Shown here: in pieces, positions 7,781 through 16,821 of the stretch | Layout: each line of letters begins with the position of its first letter | How positions within the stretch are numbered: position 1 is the stretch's first letter | Program-made: the position numbers and the translations under genes | Assembly (NCBI GenBank): GCA_963716095.1 | Contig: CAVQSV010000015.1 | Coordinates: 180,759-244,758 of the forward strand | DNA: 64,000 bases | Reading direction: 5' to 3' | Origin: Sva-07 sp963716095 | GTDB taxonomy: Bacteria; Actinomycetota; Acidimicrobiia; Acidimicrobiales; Ilumatobacteraceae | The notes under the pieces: model-generated | The model's database searches: none | What the model saw: the letters and a program-made list of their open reading frames with translations, nothing else | Told to the model about the DNA's origin: nothing

Positions 7781-8647
7781 TCAGGAGAACACCACGGTCT
7801 TGCGGCCGTGGACGATCACTCGATGCTCGAGATGGGCTCGCACCGCGCGTGCCAGCACGATCGTTTCGAGGTCGCGGCCGCGCGACGTCAGGCGGGCGAC
7901 GTCGTCGCGGTGCGTGACGTGCGCGGTGTCCTGTTCGATGATCGGACCCTCGTCGAGGTCGGCCGTGGCGTAGTGCGCCGTGGCACCGATCAGCTTGACG
8001 CCGCGGTCGTAGGCCTGGCGATACGGGTTGGCGCCGATGAAGGCGGGCAGGAACGAGTGGTGGATGTTGATGATCCGGCTCGGATGGGCTGCCACGAACC
8101 GATCGCTGAGGATCTGCATGTAGCGCGCCATGACGATCAGCTCGACACCGTGGTCGGCGAGCGCGGCGAGCACCTGCGACTCCTGTTGCGGCTTGGTCTC
8201 GGGCGTCACCGGGAAGTGCAGATACGGCACATCCATGTGCGCCGCGATGTCGGCATGGTCGGCATGGTTCGAGACGATGACTCGCAGGTCCATCGGGAGC
8301 TCGCCGCTGCGCCAGCGCGTGAGCAGGTCGTAGAGGCAGTGGGGTTGCTTCGAGGCCATCAGCGCCGTCGGGGTCGGCGTGTCGGTGAACCGGAGATCGA
8401 CGTCCATGCCGAGCCGGTCGGCTACGGGCGAGAAGGCGGGGACGATCTCGTCGCGGTCCAGTCCGAAGCCGTCCAGATCGAACTCGACACGTTGGAAGAA
8501 CACCGCGTCGCCGCCGTCGGTGCCCGGGTCGACGTGCTGTTCGGCGTGCACGATGTTGCCGTGGTGATCGGCCAGGAACTGCGCGGTCGCCGCAACGACC
8601 CCCGGCTGGTCGGGACACGAGAGGAGCAGCACGGCGGTCACGGGCAC
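7781..8647 (-). CDS. purU: Formyltetrahydrofolate deformylase
   Basis: PurU hydrolyses 10-formyl-THF to formate and THF, balancing one-carbon pools. The N-terminal ACT regulatory domain begins LLLSCPDQPGVVAATAQFL. The C-terminal formyltransferase-type domain has VIVSNHADH, then HHSFLPAFIGANPYRQAYDR and GATAHYATADLDEGPIIEQD, containing the catalytic His and Asp. I place the start at the GTG at 8647 (protein MPVTAVLLL...), because the upstream ATG at 8671 would overlap the methyltransferase gene by 20 bases. Length (~288 residues) is normal. The gene follows the methyltransferase by 4 bases on the same strand. Confidence 0.93.
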   Translation of the reverse strand: MPVTAVLLLSCPDQPGVVAATAQFLADHHGNIVHAEQHVDPGTDGGDAVFFQRVEFDLDGFGLDRDEIVPAFSPVADRLGMDVDLRFTDTPTPTALMASKQPHCLYDLLTRWRSGELPMDLRVIVSNHADHADIAAHMDVPYLHFPVTPETKPQQESQVLAALADHGVELIVMARYMQILSDRFVAAHPSRIINIHHSFLPAFIGANPYRQAYDRGVKLIGATAHYATADLDEGPIIEQDTAHVTHRDDVARLTSRGRDLETIVLARAVRAHLEHRVIVHGRKTVVFS

Positions 8648-8651
8648 CGTT

Positions 8652-9440
8652 CTACCGGCGTGCGAGCGCATAGCAGGCCACCGCGGTCGCTGCGGCGGCG
8701 TTGAGCGAGTCGACTCCTGCGGCCATGGGGATGCGCACCGGCGTGGCGAGATCGAGGAGTTCGTCGCTCAGACCGGAGCGCTCCGATCCGATCAGCACGC
8801 CGACCCGCTCGCCAGGCACGATGGTGTGGAGGTCCGCAGCCTCCGGTTCGGGTGTCATCGCATAGAGCTCGAAGCCGGTCAACGAGCGCAACTCACCGGC
8901 GAGGTCGGTCGTTCGGGCGTGGGGAAGCGAGAACACGGTGCCCATGCCGACTCGCAGCGACCGGCGGGCGAGTGGGTCGGCGCTGGTGTGGTCGAGAATC
9001 AGCCCGTCCCACCCGAGCGCTGCGGCGTTGCGAATGATCGAGCCGACGTTGGTCGGGTTGTCGACCGCCTCGACGATCACCAAGCGGTTCGACGTGGCGG
9101 CGAGCTCGGCGACGCTCGGGCGAGCAGGTCGGTCGAACAGTGCGATGATCGACAGCGGCACGCCGAGCTGGGCGACCACGCTGCGAACCGACTCACCGCC
9201 GCCGTACACGGGGCACTCGAGCGACGCAGCGACCGGTGGTACCCGTTCGGTGTCGACGAGCGCGGCCACCGGGCGACAGCCGGCCTCGAGCGCTCGTTCG
9301 ACCACGAGGTCACCCTCGGCGAGGAACATCCCGGCGCCTGCGTCGTCGCGCTTGTCGGCCCGGCTGGCCAGGCCCCGCTCGTTGAGCCGGAACTGTCGGA
9401 ATCGGGGGTCGTCCGCATCGTCGACCTCGATCACGTCCAT
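8652..9440 (-). CDS. SpoU/TrmH-family RNA 2'-O-methyltransferase
   Basis: This trefoil-knot SAM-dependent methyltransferase modifies ribose 2'-OH in rRNA or tRNA. The 262-residue protein has an N-terminal substrate-binding domain (VIEVDDADDPRFRQFRLNER...FLAEGDLVVERAL). The SpoU domain follows: motif 1 IVEAVDNPTNVGSIIRNAAA, motif 2 GVLIGSERSGLSDELLDL and motif 3 IPMAAGVDSLNAAAATAVA. The target nucleotide cannot be read from sequence. The gene sits directly upstream of purU and directly downstream of menB on the minus strand, within what looks like one transcription unit. Confidence 0.9.
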   Translation of the reverse strand: MDVIEVDDADDPRFRQFRLNERGLASRADKRDDAGAGMFLAEGDLVVERALEAGCRPVAALVDTERVPPVAASLECPVYGGGESVRSVVAQLGVPLSIIALFDRPARPSVAELAATSNRLVIVEAVDNPTNVGSIIRNAAALGWDGLILDHTSADPLARRSLRVGMGTVFSLPHARTTDLAGELRSLTGFELYAMTPEPEAADLHTIVPGERVGVLIGSERSGLSDELLDLATPVRIPMAAGVDSLNAAAATAVACYALARR

Positions 9441-10359
9441 CAGAAGTGGTACGGGTAGGGCGACCAGTCGGGTGGGCGCTTCTCGAGGAAGCTGTCGCGT
9501 CCCTCGGCTGCCTCATCGGTGCGCGTAGGCCAAGCGGGTGGCCTCGCCGGCGAACACCTGCTGGCCGACCAGACCGTCGTCGATCAGGTTGAACGAGAAC
9601 TTGAGCATGCGTTGCGCTGTCGGGCTCTTCGCGCAGATCTCCCGGCCCCACCGCAACGCTTCGGCCTCCAGCTCGGCGTGCGGGATCGAGGCGTTGACGG
9701 CGCCCATCGCGACCATGTCGTCGGCGGTGTACTCGCGGCCGAGGAAGAAGATCTCTCGGGCGAACTTCTGGCCGACCTGGCGGGCGAGATACGCCGACCC
9801 GAAGCCGCCGTCGAAGCTGGCCACGTCGGCGTCGGTCTGCTTGAAACGGGCATGCTCGGCGCTGGCGAGCGTCAAGTCGCTCACCACATGCAGACGAGTG
9901 GCCTCCGCCGGCGGCCCACCCGGGCACCACGCAGATCACGACCTTGGGCATGAAGCGGATCAGGCGCTGGACTTCGAGGATGTGGAGCCGACCGGCCCGT
10001 CCGGGCTCGATGGTGTCGGCGGTTTCGTCCTCGGCGTACTTGTAGCCGTCCTTGCCGCGGATGCGTTGGTCGCCTCCGGAGCAGAACGCCCAGCCGCCGT
10101 CCTTCGGCGATGGACCGTTGCCGGTGAGCAGGACGCAGCCGACGTCGGTCGACATGCGGGCGTGGTCGAGTGCCGTGTACAGCTCGTCGACGGTGTGAGG
10201 CCTGAACGCGTTGCGGATCTCCGGTCGATCGAACGCGATGCGGACCACGCCGGCGTCGACCGCACGGTGATAGGTGATGTCGGTGAAGTCGAAACCGTCG
10301 ATGACGGTCCACGCCGACGGGTCGAAGATCTCGGAAACTGCAGTGCCAGCGTTCGCCAT
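9441..10359 (-). pseudogene. menB: 1,4-dihydroxy-2-naphthoyl-CoA synthase, two frameshifts (probably sequence errors)
   Basis: MenB is the crotonase that closes the second ring of the naphthoquinone in menaquinone biosynthesis. The N-terminal part (ITYHRAVDAGVVRIAFDRPE, CVLLTGNGPSPKDGGWAFCS, GGDQRIRGKDGYKYAED, VVPGWAAGGGHS) is unmistakable. The frame is then broken by one extra base near 9894, after which LTLASAEHARFKQTDADVAS continues in another frame to about 9526. A second one-base shift there leads to the normal C-terminus TDEAAEGRDSFLEKRPPDW, stopping at 9441. Every segment keeps family residues, so the gene is probably intact in the organism. The ATG at 10377 is an alternative start. 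It diverges from cofE. Confidence 0.85.
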
Positions 10360-10431
10360 CGCCCCATGTTGGTCCATCGGGTACCGTTCGCCCATGCCGC
10401 ACACCGATCTCGACTCGCTTCTCGCCTGACG

Positions 10432-11184
10432 ATGGCGCGCCTCGAGGTCTTCGGCGTGCCCGGATTGCCGGAGATCGCCGTGGGCGACGATCTCGCCGGT
10501 CAGATCCATGGGGCGGCCGTGGCAGCGGGCGACCCGCTCGCCGACGGCGACATCGTCGTGATCACCTCCAAGATCGTGTCGAAGGCCGAAGGGTGCGCCG
10601 TCGAGCTCGCCGACATCGAGCCATCACCGTTCGCGGTGTCGTGGGCAGAGCGGTGGGAGAAGGATCCACGCGTCGTCGAGGTGGTGCTGCGCGAGTCGAA
10701 GCGGATCATTCGCCAGATCGGCCCGGTGCTGATCACCGAGACCCACCATGGCTTCTGCTGCGCGAACTCCGGTGTCGATCAGTCGTCGAGCGGGGCGCAC
10801 GGTCGGGTGCTGGTGTTGCCGGAGGACTCCGACGCCTCGGCTCGCCGGTTCCGTCAGCGCTTCACCGATCTCGGGGTCGACGTCGCGGTGATCGTCAGCG
10901 ACACGTTCGGCCGCCCGTGGCGCGAGGGCCAGACCGACATCTCGATCGGCGTCGCAGGGATCGATCCGTTGCGGAGCTACATCGGCGAAGTCGACCCGCA
11001 CGGCCACGAATTCCGGGTGCAGGAGATCTGCGCCGCCGATGAACTCACGGCGGCCGCCGAACTGGTCAAGGGCAACACCAGCCGCATCCCCGTGGCGGTC
11101 ATCCGCGGCTACGACTGGACCGTCGACGACACCGCCACGATGGCACCGGTACTCCGCGACGCCGAACGAGACCTCTTCCGCTGA
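10432..11184 (+). CDS. cofE: Coenzyme F420:L-glutamate ligase
   Basis: CofE adds gamma-linked glutamates to F420-0 using GTP, making the polyglutamylated deazaflavin cofactor. The 250-residue single-domain protein contains DIVVITSKIVSKAEG, the ETHHGFCCANSGVDQSSS segment, VIVSDTFGRPWREGQTDISI and KGNTSRIPVAVIRG, all typical of CofE. The nitroreductase-like domain fused to this enzyme in mycobacterial FbiB is absent. The ATG at 10432 gives normal length. It shows that the organism makes F420. The stop codon lies inside a 41-base palindrome shared with the convergent M20 peptidase gene. Confidence 0.93.
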   Translation: MARLEVFGVPGLPEIAVGDDLAGQIHGAAVAAGDPLADGDIVVITSKIVSKAEGCAVELADIEPSPFAVSWAERWEKDPRVVEVVLRESKRIIRQIGPVLITETHHGFCCANSGVDQSSSGAHGRVLVLPEDSDASARRFRQRFTDLGVDVAVIVSDTFGRPWREGQTDISIGVAGIDPLRSYIGEVDPHGHEFRVQEICAADELTAAAELVKGNTSRIPVAVIRGYDWTVDDTATMAPVLRDAERDLFR

Positions 11185-11221
11185 TGTTACGAATGGTGTC
11201 TGACACCATTCGTAACATCAG
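11181..11221. repeat. Perfect 41-base palindrome over two convergent stop codons (repeat family copy 1)
   Basis: Twenty-base arms are perfectly complementary around a single central T, with the core TGGTGTC-T-GACACCA flanked by GTTAC and GTAAC. It contains both the cofE stop codon (11182-11184) and the peptidase stop codon on the other strand (11218-11220). Related copies occur at 32199-32229 and 42497-42527. It could act as a bidirectional terminator or be a REP-type dispersed element. Confidence 0.85.
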
Positions 11222-12567
11222 CCGGTGAGGTCCTTGGCGATGCCGTAGAAGTAGTTGCCGGACATCCCGAGCGAGTCGACGTCGATGCGCTCGTCGTTGC
11301 CGTGGAAGCGAGAACCGAACGTGGCGAAGTCCATCTTCGGCGAGAACAGCCCGGCACCGTACGCCGTGACGCCGCGCTCGCGGTAGAAGCGGGCGTCGGT
11401 GCCGCCAACGATCAGCCCAGGCACCAGATCGGCCCCGGGATAGGCGACCTGGGTGTGTTTGGTGACGGTGTCCCACAGCGCGTTGCCCGGCCCGAACTCG
11501 CAGGCCGTTGGATCGCTGTGCTGCAGGACGGTGACGTCGACCTGGTCGTACAGGTCACCGAGTGCCTCGCGCAGCATCGCTTCGACATCAGCGCGTGTGG
11601 TGCCGGGAACGGTGCGGATGTCGACGTCGATGTCGACCACGTCCGGGATCGTGTTGGTCTTCTGGCCGCCGTGGACCACGTTCGGAGAGATCGTCGTGTG
11701 GGTCTGGGCGTGGCACGTGCGCGACACCCGGGTGGGCAACGACTCGAGCGTGGCGAAGATGTCCTCGGTCGAGGTGAGGCCGGCACGCAACTCGGCCGGC
11801 AGGTTCATCGTGTCGACCTGCGCTCGCCAGATGTCGTCGATGTGCGCGATGGGCCGGTACTCGGACAGCCGTCGAACGATCTCGGCGGCCTTGATCAGGG
11901 CGTTGTCGGCCCCGAACGGCATCGAGCCGTGCCCTGGCGTGCCGTGCACCCGCAGTCGACGCCAGGCGAGCCCCTTCTCGCCGACGTTGACCGTGACGGT
12001 GCGGTGGCCGTGATCGTCCGAGCTCGACCATCCGCCGAGCTCGGTGAGCACGAAGTCGGCAGCGATCGCATCCCAGTGGTGTTCGACCATCCACTCGGCG
12101 CCCCAGGTGCCGCCGGCTTCCTCGTCGCCCACCCCGAAGTAGATCAGGTCGCCCTTCGGGCGGAAGCCCTCGGTGGCCAGACGCCGGAACGCCACCGCCA
12201 TCGACGAGGTGAGATTCAGCATGTCGATGGCACCTCGGCCCCACACTTCGCCGTCGATCACCTCACCCCCGAACGGGTCCTCGCGCCAGCCGTCGGGGTT
12301 GACCGGCACGACGTCGGTGTGGCCCATCAGACAGAGCGACGGTGCATCGGGATCGGAGCCTTCGATGCGGGCGACCATCGAGTCGCGACCTGGACGCGGT
12401 GTGAATCGCTCGACCTCGAGCCCGGCGCCTTCGAGGTAGGAGACCAGGAGGTCGGAGTTGCGTGTCTCCTCTCCTGAGTCGGGCGTGCCGTCGTTGACGC
12501 AGGCGTTGCGAATCAGCGCCTGCAGCAGCTCGGTGGTCGGTCCGGTGAACTCTTCGGCAGCAGCCAT
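11218..12567 (-). CDS. M20-family metallopeptidase / aminoacylase-like amidohydrolase
   Basis: This zinc-dependent peptidase or deacylase of the ArgE/DapE/ACY1 group has 449 residues. Metal ligands are visible in order: His of LMGHTDVVPV, Asp of GRGAIDMLN, the Glu pair of VGDEEAGGTWG (the first Glu being the general base), and a C-terminal His in RFHGNDERID. The central lid/dimerisation domain includes RVHGTPGHGSMPFGADN. No signal peptide is present, so it acts in the cytoplasm. Possible activities are dipeptidase, N-acyl-amino-acid hydrolase or succinyl-diaminopimelate-type hydrolase; the sequence alone does not decide. Confidence 0.88.
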   Translation of the reverse strand: MAAAEEFTGPTTELLQALIRNACVNDGTPDSGEETRNSDLLVSYLEGAGLEVERFTPRPGRDSMVARIEGSDPDAPSLCLMGHTDVVPVNPDGWREDPFGGEVIDGEVWGRGAIDMLNLTSSMAVAFRRLATEGFRPKGDLIYFGVGDEEAGGTWGAEWMVEHHWDAIAADFVLTELGGWSSSDDHGHRTVTVNVGEKGLAWRRLRVHGTPGHGSMPFGADNALIKAAEIVRRLSEYRPIAHIDDIWRAQVDTMNLPAELRAGLTSTEDIFATLESLPTRVSRTCHAQTHTTISPNVVHGGQKTNTIPDVVDIDVDIRTVPGTTRADVEAMLREALGDLYDQVDVTVLQHSDPTACEFGPGNALWDTVTKHTQVAYPGADLVPGLIVGGTDARFYRERGVTAYGAGLFSPKMDFATFGSRFHGNDERIDVDSLGMSGNYFYGIAKDLTG

Positions 12568-12592
12568 GCTCGCACGCTAGTGCGGCTGCCGT

Positions 12593-13513
12593 TCAGCGTT
12601 GGGGGCCGCGCTCGAGGAGCTCCTCGAGTTGCCGGAGGGTCCAAGCGAGGTTCGTGTCGTCGCCGAGGGTGGCGTACCAGCCGAGGTGGGAGGCCCCGAT
12701 CTGGAGTTCGTACACATGGTGGCGAATGCCGACATCGACCGTCTCGGACGGTGGCAGGGTCGGAATGACTCGGTCCCAGAGGTCGAGTGCACCGATGCCG
12801 TCGTGCCAGCGGCCCCAGAAGGTGCACCACGCGAGGTCGTAGATCGCATCTCCCCAAGTGGCGCACTTCCACGAGAACACCGCGGAGACCGCGTCTGCAT
12901 CCGGCGTCACGAGCACGTTGTAGTGCAGGAGGTCGGAGTGCACGAGCTGGCGGCGATCGGGGCAGGCGTCGAGCATCGAGCGGATGCGCTCGTCGACAGC
13001 TCGGAAGGTGCGTTCGGCGAGCGGATCAGCGGCCAGGCGGAGGCGCCACCCTTCGGTGTGAGAGCCGGGACGATCGGTGAGGCCCTCGATCAGCCAGCGT
13101 TGCCACGGCCGGGTCCCCGCTCCGGTGTCGGGCACCGCCCGCAGGTCGGCGAGCAAACCGACCACGGCGGGTCCGAGCACGTCGGCCTCGTCGGTGCCGA
13201 CGTCCTCGAGGAATCGGCCGTGGTGTCGCCGAGAGATCGCGAACCAGCCTCCGAACGCCTCTCCGATCGTGAGCACCTCGGGTATGGGGAGCGTGGCCGA
13301 GCTGTGGCGCATGGCGGACTCATCGGCTCGAAAGCCGTCGGGACGCTCGCTGAGGCGCAGGACGAGTTCGTCGTCGCCGATCCGATATCCGTAGGCGGCC
13401 GACCAGTACCCGCCACTCAACACCTCGAGGTCGCTGGGTGTGGCGCCATGGTGGTCGGTGAGGAGCTCGATGATGGTTGCGTCGGACTGGGCGGCCTGCG
13501 CACCGGGGGTCAC
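12593..13513 (-). CDS. Aminoglycoside phosphotransferase-family protein, hygromycin-B-kinase-like, altered metal site
   Basis: This APH-fold small-molecule kinase relative has 306 residues. The nucleotide-binding lobe shows DLEVLSGGYWSAAYGYRIGDDELVLRL, and the catalytic loop is VHSDLLHYNVLV with the Brenner His, Asp and Asn in place. The following metal-binding segment reads AVFSWKCATWGDAIYDLAW. Relatives have FDWG at this point, so the Mg-coordinating Asp is replaced by Ser and the next Gly by Lys. Downstream GDAIYDLAW is normal. The GTG start at 13513 overlaps the upstream gene's stop (GTGA). It may be a weak or inactive kinase, or have a different function. Confidence 0.82.
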   Translation of the reverse strand: MTPGAQAAQSDATIIELLTDHHGATPSDLEVLSGGYWSAAYGYRIGDDELVLRLSERPDGFRADESAMRHSSATLPIPEVLTIGEAFGGWFAISRRHHGRFLEDVGTDEADVLGPAVVGLLADLRAVPDTGAGTRPWQRWLIEGLTDRPGSHTEGWRLRLAADPLAERTFRAVDERIRSMLDACPDRRQLVHSDLLHYNVLVTPDADAVSAVFSWKCATWGDAIYDLAWCTFWGRWHDGIGALDLWDRVIPTLPPSETVDVGIRHHVYELQIGASHLGWYATLGDDTNLAWTLRQLEELLERGPQR

Positions 13514-14109
13514 GGTCGTGGGTCCGGTCGGCCGATGCCGGTGATGATGGTGCGCCAGATCGCGTCGATTCTGACGTCGTCGAGGAGTCCGGCGTCGGCC
13601 GTGGAAGCGGCAGCGGCGTCGAGCCATTCGCTGATCCGTTGCCCCTCGACGAGCACGCTGCCGTGCACCACGTCTTCGCCGGCCCGGCGCCCAGGGGCTG
13701 GGGTGCCCCAGAAGACCCGCGCCGACACCTCGCACGACGCGTCGACTGCACGGAGCAGTTCATCGAGCGGCCCCCGGGAGATCGCCGCCTCGCTGAGCAG
13801 CATCGGTTCACCTCGTTCGCCGATCAGCGTCGCGGGATCGGGGCGGTCGGCCAACACCGTGGTGACGGCGATCACGCCGGGCGGGCCGACCACGACATGA
13901 TCGACCTCGCCGAGTGCACCACCGACCTCGTAGACCACACGCCACGGCGGTGACGGGACCCGGTGAAGCGCCTCGGCGGTCAGTCGCTGGCCGGACACCG
14001 GTTTGGCCTCGGACGACGCCATGTCGGCGATCGACCTGCGATACCAGAGGAACACGCCGACGATGATGATCGGCAACACGATGAGCGGAATGATGATGCC
14101 GGGGCTCAC
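13510..14109 (-). CDS. Membrane-anchored protein with degenerate NERD-like domain
   Basis: The 199-residue product starts with one membrane helix (IIIPLIVLPIIIVGVFLWY) followed by a basic stretch. The next segment, WRVVYEVGGALGEVDHVVVG then PPGVIAVTTVL, resembles the core of NERD (nuclease-related) domains, in which a conserved Asp precedes HVVVGP.G. The usual trailing Glu-x-Lys catalytic pair is not clear, so nuclease activity is doubtful. The C-terminal half is acidic and helical. It overlaps the kinase-like gene by four bases and is probably coexpressed with it. Function is unknown; the NERD link is a tentative reading of a short pattern. Confidence 0.6.
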   Translation of the reverse strand: MSPGIIIPLIVLPIIIVGVFLWYRRSIADMASSEAKPVSGQRLTAEALHRVPSPPWRVVYEVGGALGEVDHVVVGPPGVIAVTTVLADRPDPATLIGERGEPMLLSEAAISRGPLDELLRAVDASCEVSARVFWGTPAPGRRAGEDVVHGSVLVEGQRISEWLDAAAASTADAGLLDDVRIDAIWRTIITGIGRPDPRP

Positions 14110-14160
14110 GCGATCATTCTTGCGGATCGCCCACGCCGGATTGGCCCCGCATCGCCAGGT

Positions 14161-16737
14161 TCAGTCGAGTCGACGAATCGGACCGTCGCCCGATGGATGA
14201 GCCGTCAGCCGGATGACGGCGTCGACGACGACCGCGCCGCGGTCGGACACGATGACGGGATTGAGGTCGAGTTCGGCGATCTCCGGGTGGTCGGATGCGA
14301 GTTGGGCGGCAGCGACCACCGCATCGGCGAGCGCCGACGAGTCGAACCCCGCCGTGTTCAGCGCTGCGGTGAGGCGTGTCTCGGTCAGCATGGCACTCGC
14401 ACTCGCCGGCGAGACCGGAGCCAAGCGGCTGCTGCGATCGTCGATGGCGTCGGCCTGCGCTCCGCCGAGCCCGACCGACACGATCGCACCGAGCCGGTCG
14501 TCGTGTTCGCAGCGAATACGGACATCGACTCCCGGAGCGGTCATCGTCTGGACGATCAGATCCTGGGCGTCGTCGCCGAGCGACTCGGACATGACCTCGA
14601 TCGCTTCGACGATGTCGTTGTCGGTGGTGAGGTCGAGCGCGACGCCGGCCCTGGCCGACCGGCCCGGGCGGCGACGCACGGCCTTGAGCGCGATCGGGAA
14701 CCCGATCTCGTGGGCGTCGACGATCGCTCGCTCGGGGTCGGATTCGGTGGCCGCTGCCATCTCGATCCCGTAGGCCTCGAGCAGTCGCCGCTTGGTCGCG
14801 AGATCGATCCGTATCTCGTCGGTCGGCTCGTCGGTCGTGGGGTCGACGCCGGCCACGGCATCGCTGATGATCGCGTGGGCGGCAGCCGGATTGACCGGCC
14901 GCGCGATCGCCGGCGGGGCGTCACCTTCGTTGTGACGCCAGCGGGCGTACGCGTGCGAACGCCCGAGCACCGCCGCTGCCTGCTCGGGAAACGTGAATGC
15001 AGGCACGCGCGGATCCGGGCGTGACCGGACCGTCGGCTCCACCCAACAGGACAGCGATCACCGGCTTCGTCGCCTCCCGTGCGGCAGCATCGATGTCACG
15101 GGCAGCGGCATCGACGTCCTCGATGACCGCCGGGGCATAGATGACCATCACGCCGTCGACGTCGTCGCTGGCGAGCGCCGAGCGGATCGCGGCCGGGTAG
15201 TCAGCGGCAGTTGCGCTCCAATCGAGCGGCGTCGGCCCATCGACCGGCGTGAGACCTGCGGCTTCGAGCGCCGCGCGGCGCCAGGGTTCCCGGGCTGCGC
15301 GAGTTCGTCACCACGGCTACTCGTGGCCCGTCGAGCACCGGCTGGGTGGCCATCACCCTGACCGTCTCCAGGAGTGCCGGCACCGTGGGCACTTCGATCA
15401 GACCGGCCTGCTGATACAACGCGCCGCCCATCTCGCCGGTCGCTGCTGCACCGGTCCGGACAGCAACGATCGGCTTGGTGCGTGACACGCGCACGGGCGA
15501 TCCGGGCGAACTTGCGCGGGTTGCCGAACGACTCGGTGTACATCCCGATGACGGTGGTGTGGTCGTCCTGCTCCCAGAACTGGAGGAGGTCGTTGGCGGA
15601 GATGTCGCTCTTGTCGCCCAGCGAGACGAACCACGACATCCCGAGGCTGACGTCGCCGGCCTTGCGGAGGAACGATCCGCCGAGCGAGCCGGACTGCATC
15701 GAGATCGCCACGCCGCCAGGCGGCAGCGCGACATCGACCAGTGCGGCTTGCAGCCGGGTCTCGGGTCGGGGTGATGCAATCCCCATGCTGGAGGGACCGA
15801 TGATCCGCAAGCCGTTTCGCCGGGCTCGCGTCACCAGCGCTGCGACATCGATGTCGGTGCCGTCGACCGAGGTGATGACGACCGCTCCACGCATGCGCTT
15901 GTCGATGCAGGCGTCGATCGTCGCGTCGAGATCGCGGGCGGGAACGGCGATGATGGCCAACGACACTTCGTCGGGGAGTTCGCCGATCGTTCGACAGCAG
16001 TGGTGGCCGTGCACGTCGTCGCGGTTCGGGTTGACCGCGTGCATCGGCACGTCGACGCTGTCGGCGATGTGCCGCCAGATCGCATCGCCGACCGAGCCCG
16101 GTCGATCGGACGCGCCGATGACGGCGATGGCGCGAGGAAGCAGGATTCGGGCGACGGCACGGGAGTCGGCTCGTTGTTCGCGTCGCTCGACGCTGTCGAG
16201 GAACTGATCGGTGTCGGCGAGCTCCCAGTCGAGGTCGACCACACCGGAGTCGAAACGCCGTTGGAGTGGCCAGCCGGCCTTGGCGAACACTGCGAGCATC
16301 GCCCGGTTGTCGCCGAGCACTTCGGCGGTGAACCGCTCGATGCCGTTCGAACGTGCGATGGCGGCGAGGTGTTCGAGCAGCAACGTGGCGATCCCGGCGC
16401 CCTGGTAGGTGTCATCGACCATGAACGCGGCTTCGGCCTCGTTGCGACCCGGCCACCGCTCGTAGCTCGCCCAGGCGATGAACTGATCGTGCGACTCGAC
16501 GGCGAGCGCAGCCCGGTCGACCATGTCGATGTCGGTGAAGTGCAACAACTCCTTCTCGCTCAGCTCGGGTTTGGGTGAGAAGTACCGGCGGTAGATGCTG
16601 TCGGCCGACTGGCGTTTGTGGAACGCGGCGAGCGCTGGGCGGTCGTCGGTGGTGAGCGGCCGGATGAAGACGGTGTCGCCGTTGCCGAGGACGACGGTCG
16701 ACGCCCACGGCGATTCGGATGCGTCGGCGGTGCTCAC
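14161..16737 (-). pseudogene. GNAT acetyltransferase / NDP-forming acyl-CoA ligase fusion (Pat-like), three frameshifts
   Basis: This very large multidomain gene (about 859 codons) runs in order: GNAT domain (IRPLTTDDRPALAAFHKRQ, DDTYQGAGIATLLLEHLA), CoA-binding Rossmann domain (AIAVIGASDRPGSVGDAIW), succinyl-CoA-ligase-like domain (GIASPRPETRLQ, SMQSGSLGGSFLRKAGD) and an ATP-grasp domain (EIRIDLATKRRLLEAYGI to the C-terminus). Frames change near 15490, 15290 and 15015, but each piece continues the same family, so indel errors are likely. Such proteins either make acyl-CoA with ATP or acetylate lysines of acyl-CoA synthetases (Pat). The GTG start at 16737 lies opposite a deacetylase gene 84 bases away. 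Confidence 0.85.
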
Positions 16738-16821
16738 CTCTCCAGCATGGCAGCTGCCGCCGACATCGGGAACCGATGTGACGTCTGTTGTGCAGTGCGA
16801 TCGAATGCCTAGGGTGGTGTC

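Noticed and set aside
9520..9530. In-frame TGA in menB considered as selenocysteine
   Set aside because: MenB has no Cys there, no hairpin follows, and the neighbouring frame continues the family sequence; a one-base shift explains it.
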